Shown: positions 59,054 through 64,000 of the stretch, piece after piece
Layout of the letters: every line of letters begins with the position of its first letter
Position numbering within the stretch: position 1 is the stretch's first letter
From: Prochlorococcus sp. MIT 1314
GTDB lineage: Bacteria > Cyanobacteriota > Cyanobacteriia > PCC-6307 > Cyanobiaceae
Direction: 5' to 3'
Length of the DNA: 64,000 nucleotides
NCBI RefSeq assembly: GCF_034093315.1
Contig: NZ_CP139300.1
Span: 744,001 to 808,000 of the forward strand
Made by a program: the position numbers and the translations under genes
The notes under the pieces: generated by a model
What the model saw: only the letters and a program-made list of their open reading frames with translations
What the model was told of the DNA's origin: nothing
The model's database searches: none

Positions 59054-59353
59054 TTAATACAATTCTTCCTCAGCATGAGTTGTAATTGTCACATCAGATG
59101 TTGGATAAGCTACACAAGTAAGTACGAAACCAGCCTCTAATTGATCATCATCTAAGAAACTTTGGTCTGATTGATCAACGCTTCCTGATGTTACTTTGCC
59201 AGCGCAAGTTGAGCAAGCTCCAGCTCTACATGAATATGGAAGATCAATGCCTTGCTCTTCAGCCGCATCTAGAATATATTGATCATCAGGTACTTCGATG
59301 GTTGAATTGAGTCCTTCACCTTCGCTGATGAGTGTAACTTTGTAAGAAGCCAT
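59054..59353 (-). CDS. petF: plant-type [2Fe-2S] ferredoxin
   Basis: PetF accepts electrons from photosystem I and passes them to FNR, nitrite reductase, thioredoxin reductase and others. The 99-residue protein has the cluster cysteines C42, C47, C50 and C80 ([20 protein letters not shown]) and ends in the usual acidic EEELY. It is monocistronic, with a strong terminator and a 128-base upstream space. Confidence 0.96.
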   Translation of the reverse strand: MASYKVTLISEGEGLNSTIEVPDDQYILDAAEEQGIDLPYSCRAGACSTCAGKVTSGSVDQSDQSFLDDDQLEAGFVLTCVAYPTSDVTITTHAEEELY

Positions 59354-59478
59354 TTAAATAAAAAAGTGTTGGTAATTAATACCTATCAAATACATTTTTA
59401 ACATTGATTAGGTCGATATGGGGGATTTTGACGTAAAAAATGACACAATAAAATGTATTAAAGGGTATTCATAAGGAA

Positions 59479-59494
59479 AACTTATGCATAAGTT
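59479..59494 (-). terminator. perfect 16-base palindrome at the prmA stop; possible weak terminator
   Basis: AACTTATGCATAAGTT equals its own reverse complement and covers the prmA stop codon. On the minus strand it can form a six-pair stem with a TGCA loop, followed by TT and CC, which would make a weak AT-rich terminator for serA-prmA. Confidence 0.35.
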
Positions 59495-60396
59495 CGATTG
59501 TTTTCTTTTCGTGCAGCAATGCACACCCAATCTTTTTTAGATGATACATCCAATAATTGCAAGTTATTTTGAATTAAAATTTTTATAATTTCATCTTTTT
59601 GTGAATTCAGAATTCCACTGAAAATGACCTCACCATTGCTTCTCAAAGACTTATAAATATTTGGGATCATTTCTTTTATTACTTCCGCAAGAATATTACA
59701 CAAAACAAAATCGAATTTATTAAGTTGATTTTTAAAAACTATCTCATTAAAAGGCCCCAAATATGTGCTTAGGTTATTTAAATTACCAAAATTTAATTGA
59801 AAATTCGAGTTAGTAGAATTGATAGCTAGATAATCATTATCAATAGCACAAACCTCTTTAGCTCCAAGTAATCTTGCAGCAATACTCAAAATCCCGCTAC
59901 CACTCCCAATATCTAAAACCTTTTTATCAGAAAATAAAATATTCTCCATTTTTTCTAAACATAGATAAGTCGAGGGGTGACTGCCAGTACCAAAGGCTGC
60001 TCCAGGGTCAATTTTTATGATCTGTTTATCCTTAAATTTTTCATTCAAATTTATCCAACAAGGTAATATTAAAAAATGATTTCCCACTAATTCAGGGGCC
60101 CAATATTTCTTCCAGCTTGTTAACCAATCCTCTTCTTTGATAATAATCCATTCAAAAAATTTATTAGAGTTATTAATGTTTAGAAGTTTGATAATTATTT
60201 CTTCAAAATCACCTCTAGAAATCTCATCCCATTCATTAATTGGAAGCCATATATTGACTTCTTCTCTATTTTCAGTTTTTATCAAATATTCAAATGAAAA
60301 ACTAAAAATTCCCAGCTCATTTAATTTCCAAATAATAATTTCTTCTTTATCACTTTCTATCTGAAAGGTTAGTTTATACCAATCTTTAGTTGCCAT
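59482..60396 (-). CDS. prmA: ribosomal protein L11 methyltransferase
   Basis: PrmA methylates Lys residues of ribosomal protein L11. The 304-residue protein has an N-terminal substrate-recognition part (1-110, with [10 protein letters not shown]), a linker and the methyltransferase core with [29 protein letters not shown] and [11 protein letters not shown]. It lies 18 bases after serA on the same strand. Confidence 0.94.
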   Translation of the reverse strand: MATKDWYKLTFQIESDKEEIIIWKLNELGIFSFSFEYLIKTENREEVNIWLPINEWDEISRGDFEEIIIKLLNINNSNKFFEWIIIKEEDWLTSWKKYWAPELVGNHFLILPCWINLNEKFKDKQIIKIDPGAAFGTGSHPSTYLCLEKMENILFSDKKVLDIGSGSGILSIAARLLGAKEVCAIDNDYLAINSTNSNFQLNFGNLNNLSTYLGPFNEIVFKNQLNKFDFVLCNILAEVIKEMIPNIYKSLRSNGEVIFSGILNSQKDEIIKILIQNNLQLLDVSSKKDWVCIAARKENNRTYA

Positions 60397-60414
60397 TAAG
60401 AGATTAAAACTTTT

Positions 60415-62001
60415 TTATAAAGTAACTGGATTAGCGCTAGTAATTCCTTCTACTTCAATAATGGTATCAAGCAACTTGCTAGGTATTGGATCATCAATAC
60501 TTAGAACCATAACAGCTTCCCCTCTAACAATTTTGCGTCCAACTTGCATCGAGGCAATATTAACATTGTTGCTCCCCAATAAGGACCCCAACTTGCCAAT
60601 AATACCAGGCATATCTCTGTGCCTAGTAACCAACATATATCTACTTGGTGATACGTTAACAGGATATTGATCAATACTAATAATTCTTAATTCTCCATCA
60701 GCAAAAATACTTCCTGCTACGCTATGGTCGCCATTATCTCCATAGGTGGTTAACTGTAGCGATCCACTAGCAAATTCAGGTCTTGCCTCGTCTTTACTCT
60801 CAACTACTGAAATACCTCTCGAATCAGCTTCTAAAGAAGCATTTACATAATTAATTCTATCTCCCAAGGCTTTAGTTAGAAGGCCTTTTAAACTAGCTAT
60901 TATCAATGGCTGGGAAGGATGTTGAACAAATTCACCTTGAAGCTTCACTTCTAATTTATGGATCTGTGCCCCTGAAAGCTGACTAATAAGAAGCCCCATT
61001 GTTTCAGCCAACTGCAAATGAGGTTTTAGGCTATCCATAATATCAGGACTCAAACCTGGTATATTTACTGCAGTTCGAGCTGACAAGCCAAGTAGAACGT
61101 CTCTGATTTGTTCGGCAACATCTACAGCTACATTTTCTTGTGCTTCTCGAGTAGATGCTCCTAAATGGGGGGTAAGAATAAGATTCTTTTCAACTTTCAG
61201 CAATGGGGAATTAGATTCTAATGGTTCCTTAGAAAAGACATCTATTGCAGCTCCTCCAATCAATGATTTATTTAAAGCTTCTGCTAATGCTTCTTCGTCA
61301 ATCAAACCTCCTCGAGCACAATTAATTAATTTTGAGCTACTTTTCATACTTTTAAGCACATCCATATCTACCAAATTCTCTGTCTCTGGTGTACGAGGCA
61401 AATGCAAAGTTACATAATCGGATTGTTGGAATAAGTCCTCTAGCTCAGATAGTTTAACTTGTATTTGTTGAGCTCTTTCAGATGAAACAAAGGGATCAAA
61501 TCCGTGTACTTCCATTCCCAATGCATTAGCGACTTTCGCTACATGAGCACCAATTTTCCCTAAACCTACGACTCCTAATTTTTTCTTATAAAGCTCATTC
61601 CCAACAAATTTCTTTCTCTCCCATTTACCTAACAAAGTACTACTATTAGCTATTGGGATATGTCTAGATAAGGCCAACATCATAGCTATAGTGTGTTCAG
61701 CGGCAGCTATAGTGTTACCCCCTGGAGAATTAACAACAAGAACTCCTTTTTGTGTAGCAGCCTTAACATCTACATTATCAACCCCTACCCCTGCTCTTCC
61801 AATAATTCTCAGTTTATTTGAACAGTTAATAATTTCTTCAGTCACTTGAGTTCCAGATCGTATCATTAGTGCATCATATTCTTTGATAATTGATGCTAAC
61901 TCAGAGTTTGAGATGCCTATCCTCTGATCAACCTGAGCAACTTGTGAAAGAATATCGATTCCTGTTTGATCAATTGGATCTGTAATGAGAACTTTTGTCA
62001 T
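60415..62001 (-). CDS. serA: D-3-phosphoglycerate dehydrogenase
   Basis: SerA starts serine synthesis by oxidising 3-phosphoglycerate with NAD+. The 528-residue protein is the long form: a catalytic domain with GRAGVGVDNVD and NAD site GVVGLGKIGAHVAKVA, active HLPRTPETENLV, ARGGLIDEEAL and LTPHLGASTREAQ; an intervening ASB domain; and a C-terminal ACT domain (MLVTRHRDMPGIIGKLGSLLG) that may sense serine. It leads prmA and is divergent from the hydrophobic unknown gene. Confidence 0.97.
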   Translation of the reverse strand: MTKVLITDPIDQTGIDILSQVAQVDQRIGISNSELASIIKEYDALMIRSGTQVTEEIINCSNKLRIIGRAGVGVDNVDVKAATQKGVLVVNSPGGNTIAAAEHTIAMMLALSRHIPIANSSTLLGKWERKKFVGNELYKKKLGVVGLGKIGAHVAKVANALGMEVHGFDPFVSSERAQQIQVKLSELEDLFQQSDYVTLHLPRTPETENLVDMDVLKSMKSSSKLINCARGGLIDEEALAEALNKSLIGGAAIDVFSKEPLESNSPLLKVEKNLILTPHLGASTREAQENVAVDVAEQIRDVLLGLSARTAVNIPGLSPDIMDSLKPHLQLAETMGLLISQLSGAQIHKLEVKLQGEFVQHPSQPLIIASLKGLLTKALGDRINYVNASLEADSRGISVVESKDEARPEFASGSLQLTTYGDNGDHSVAGSIFADGELRIISIDQYPVNVSPSRYMLVTRHRDMPGIIGKLGSLLGSNNVNIASMQVGRKIVRGEAVMVLSIDDPIPSKLLDTIIEVEGITSANPVTL

Positions 62002-62100
62002 TTAAGATTGGTTCTTTAATCTTTTACTTTAACTTAATCTATAGTGTATGTATCTTATTTTATTAATTTGAATAACACACAAACATTTGAGGATTAAAAT

Positions 62101-62667
62101 TTGACTAAAAGTATTGTTATATATGAAAACATTGATCAATGTATTCAGCTATTTAATGTTTTCAAAGAAAAATCAGTAATCCTCTCTGAAGCTATTTTGA
62201 TCCCACCATCAGGTGAGAAAAGATTATCAGATGAAACCGATTTGCTAAATGCAAAAGCAAATATCCTATTTAAGTCTCAAAAATTTGAAGATATAAGAAT
62301 CCTAAATCCTAAACTCGATAGAGAAATCAGACAAAAAGATATGAGTAGATGGCTAATGCCATTTGGTTTTATAGCTGGAATAGCTTTTTCTAACATGACA
62401 AATTTATCAACTTTCAGCTTCCTTGGTTTCAATAACCTTGGAGAATCCTTAATTGGAGGTCTTTTGGGAATGGGTTCAGGATATTTGGGAAGCGTTGTTT
62501 CTTCTGCAAGTATCAACATTAATAGAAATAAAGAGTTGAGATCAATTATTAATTTTAATAAAGAGGGTAAATGGCTTGTTCTGCTTGAAAATCAAATTGG
62601 AACTGAATTGCCTTGGGCTTTAATAAAACAATCAGAAGCTAAAGATATAATTTTTTTGGAAGGCTAA
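62101..62667 (+). CDS. conserved glycine-rich membrane protein, unknown
   Basis: A 188-residue protein starting at TTG. A soluble N-terminal part (1-80) reads MTKSIVIYENIDQCIQLFNV and is charged. A glycine-rich hydrophobic hairpin follows (about 84-145: WLMPFGFIAGIAFSN, LIGGLLGMGSGYLG), resembling a glycine-zipper pair. A short C-terminal soluble part ends the chain. The stop directly abuts the ATG of the S4 gene, so the two are coupled. I do not recognise the family. Confidence 0.75.
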   Translation: MTKSIVIYENIDQCIQLFNVFKEKSVILSEAILIPPSGEKRLSDETDLLNAKANILFKSQKFEDIRILNPKLDREIRQKDMSRWLMPFGFIAGIAFSNMTNLSTFSFLGFNNLGESLIGGLLGMGSGYLGSVVSSASININRNKELRSIINFNKEGKWLVLLENQIGTELPWALIKQSEAKDIIFLEG

Positions 62668-63459
62668 ATGATTGACTTGAAAGAAATCTTAATAAATTCA
62701 AACTTTAAAAAAGAAACTGAGGAATTAATAAATATAGCTAACTTAGCTTACAAGCACTGGGAAACTTATTGGACTGGATTTCATTCAACTTATATTTGTG
62801 AAGAGATTCTAAAAGATTTTGGAAATTTGAATGATTTCAAATTTTTTGTTTATGGAGGATTCTCCTCTTCTCAAAGATCTAGAATAGCTTGCTTCAGAGG
62901 TGATCACATTCCTGAGGAGGATGCTCTAAAAAGTGATTTTCCAGCTAAAGGGATAAAAATTAATGGCAATTTTTTATTTGATAATGCTACGCAAGACGAC
63001 TTTAGATCCCTATTAATTGAAAATGGGTTAAATGATAAAAAAGTAGGGGATATATGGACTATTGGGGATAGGGGAGCACAAGGGATAATTGATAGTTCAG
63101 ATGTTAAATATCTAAATGAAAATTTTTTTTATTTGAGAGACGTAAAAGTAAAAATTAATTTAGTTTGTATAGATGAATTACAAATACCTTCTGGAAGATC
63201 AAAAAAACTTGTTAATACAGTAGAGGCTTCAACAAGATTAGACGCTATAGCTTCAGCGGGTTTTAGGATATCACGAACCAAAATTATTGAAAGGATAGAA
63301 AATGGAATGCTCAGATTAAATGGGAGCAAAGTTAATAAGCCAACTATTAATCTAAAAGTTGGCGACAAACTAGAACTTGAAAATAAAGGATTTATTGAAA
63401 TTCTAAATTTAGAAATCACCAAAAGAGAAAGATGGAAAGTTAAATTACTTAGAAAATGA
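62668..63459 (+). CDS. photosystem II S4-domain protein (YlmH-like)
   Basis: The 263-residue protein has an N-terminal domain with HWETYWTGFHSTYICEEIL and FFVYGGFSSSQRSRIACFRGDH and a C-terminal S4 RNA-binding domain (about 187-245, EASTRLDAIASAGFRISRTKI, GMLRLNGSKVNKPTI). It matches the cyanobacterial and plastid family named photosystem II S4 domain protein, related to YlmH of the Gram-positive division region. YlmH acts in ribosome rescue, so the photosystem link may be indirect. It begins right after the previous stop. Confidence 0.88.
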   Translation: MIDLKEILINSNFKKETEELINIANLAYKHWETYWTGFHSTYICEEILKDFGNLNDFKFFVYGGFSSSQRSRIACFRGDHIPEEDALKSDFPAKGIKINGNFLFDNATQDDFRSLLIENGLNDKKVGDIWTIGDRGAQGIIDSSDVKYLNENFFYLRDVKVKINLVCIDELQIPSGRSKKLVNTVEASTRLDAIASAGFRISRTKIIERIENGMLRLNGSKVNKPTINLKVGDKLELENKGFIEILNLEITKRERWKVKLLRK

Positions 63460-63508
63460 AACGCAACCTGCTATTTTCTTATAAGGGGGATTTAAAATTC
63501 CTCAATTT

Positions 63509-63580
63509 GGGCGATTAGCTCAGTGGTAGAGCACTACCTCGACACGGTAGTGGCCACTGGTTCGAATCCAGTATCGCCCA
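63509..63580 (+). tRNA. tRNA-Val (anticodon GAC)
   Basis: The acceptor stem GGGCGAT pairs with ATCGCCC, followed by A73. The D-arm holds AGCTCAGTGGTAGAGC. The anticodon stem CTACC/GGTAG closes the loop TCGACAC with GAC. The T-arm is CTGG-TTCGAAT-CCAG. CCA is not encoded. Confidence 0.96.
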
Positions 63581-63648
63581 TTAAAACTTCTGACAACCTA
63601 GGTTATATCCACAGAAAATAATTTCATTTTTTAGATTATTAAAAAAAG

Positions 63649-64000
63649 ATGAAACTTAATCAAATAATTAATCTCCATAAGGGGCTAACAGCGTTTGTAG
63701 TAGTAGGACTTATGATTATTTTTGATAATTTTACAATCGCTCCCTATGTTTATTTAGCTCTGCATGGTACTTATGGATTACTTTGGCTTCTAAAAGAAAA
63801 GATATTTCCTGATCCCTATTTTAAAGAAAAAATCAATTTTTTAACTTCAGTTACTGGTTTTATTTTCCTTGGAAGTTACTGGATAGCTCCTTACATTCTT
63901 ATCTCATCTCATAAATCTGTTCCAAATATAGTAATAGCTGCTTCTATATCTATAAATATTATTGGTGTATTTTTACACTTTGCTAGTGATTCTCAGAAAT
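63649..64000 (+). CDS. membrane protein, DUF1295/ICMT-like, 3' truncated by window edge
   Basis: From ATG 63649 the frame runs 117 codons to the window end, starting MKLNQIINLHKGLTAFVVVG. It has about four hydrophobic spans (TAFVVVGLMIIF, YVYLALHGTYGLLWLL, TGFIFLGSYWIAPYILI, IVIAASISINIIGVF) and ends with HFASDSQK, a motif I associate with the DUF1295/steroid 5-alpha-reductase-like membrane methyltransferase group. The family call is moderate because the C-terminal half, with the cofactor site, is missing. Confidence 0.65.
   Translation, partial: MKLNQIINLHKGLTAFVVVGLMIIFDNFTIAPYVYLALHGTYGLLWLLKEKIFPDPYFKEKINFLTSVTGFIFLGSYWIAPYILISSHKSVPNIVIAASISINIIGVFLHFASDSQK

Noticed and set aside
1-64000. 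CRISPR arrays, insertion sequences, prophage or toxin-antitoxin pairs
   Set aside because: I found no evenly spaced repeats, transposase or integrase motifs, or terminal inverted repeats; gene content is housekeeping throughout.

Overview
The window is a compact, AT-rich stretch of a free-living picocyanobacterial chromosome. The gene set points to high-light-adapted Prochlorococcus: a nickel superoxide dismutase with its maturation peptidase and nickel permease, kaiB and kaiC with no kaiA, the NblS histidine kinase, a ClpR/ClpP3 pair, a high-light-inducible protein, a plant-type [2Fe-2S] ferredoxin, the PSII S4-domain protein and several cyanobacteria-restricted families. This assignment rests on gene content and base composition; no sequence search was run. 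I saw no insertion sequence, prophage, CRISPR array or rRNA operon.

Layout. 1-8.4 kb: start of an unknown divergent gene, mnmA converging on lnt, an exported FKBP, sodN-sodX, and a minus-strand run trmH-like > lpd > trpC > nickel permease. 8.4-20.7 kb: murA, two tiny overlapping membrane ORFs, tRNA-Leu fused to argD by five bases, folC, a converging pair (GlcD-like oxidase, cytosine deaminase-like hydrolase), tRNA-His, then miaB-ddl-small membrane protein-ftsQ-ftsZ (envelope and division) and the SRP RNA on the minus strand. 20.8-29.3 kb: panB, hemW, a membrane PIN-TRAM protein, clpR-clpP3, ilvC-cobD, then a run of very small genes (hli and four unknowns) ending at the HU gene. 29.3-29.9 kb is the longest gene-free gap and holds a candidate structured RNA. 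29.9-38.6 kb: glycogen debranching enzyme, tRNA-Gly, sugar symporter, MlaE-type permease, two cyanobacterial DUF proteins, plsY, pyrF, tyrS, DUF1825.

38.7-47.7 kb: a GIY-YIG-like protein, pepA, an exported MsrA, and the minus-strand series purC > Omp85 > lpxC > fabZ > lpxA > lpxB that joins lipid A synthesis to outer-membrane protein assembly. 47.8-54 kb: purD-nblS facing kaiB-kaiC, then rplU-rpmA. 54-64 kb: methyltransferase, truB, SpoIID-like protein, RNase Z, a lumenal pentapeptide protein, a cysteine-rich small protein, petF, prmA, serA, a glycine-rich membrane protein, the S4-domain protein, tRNA-Val, and a truncated membrane protein at the right edge.

Most genes are housekeeping and tightly packed, with many 4-8 base overlaps. 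The main points for a second look are two genes whose conserved N-termini lie upstream of any ATG/GTG/TTG codon (sodX and the trmH-like gene), the tRNA-Leu/argD junction, the unexplained RNA-like element between hup and glgX, and the cluster of tiny membrane or exported proteins.
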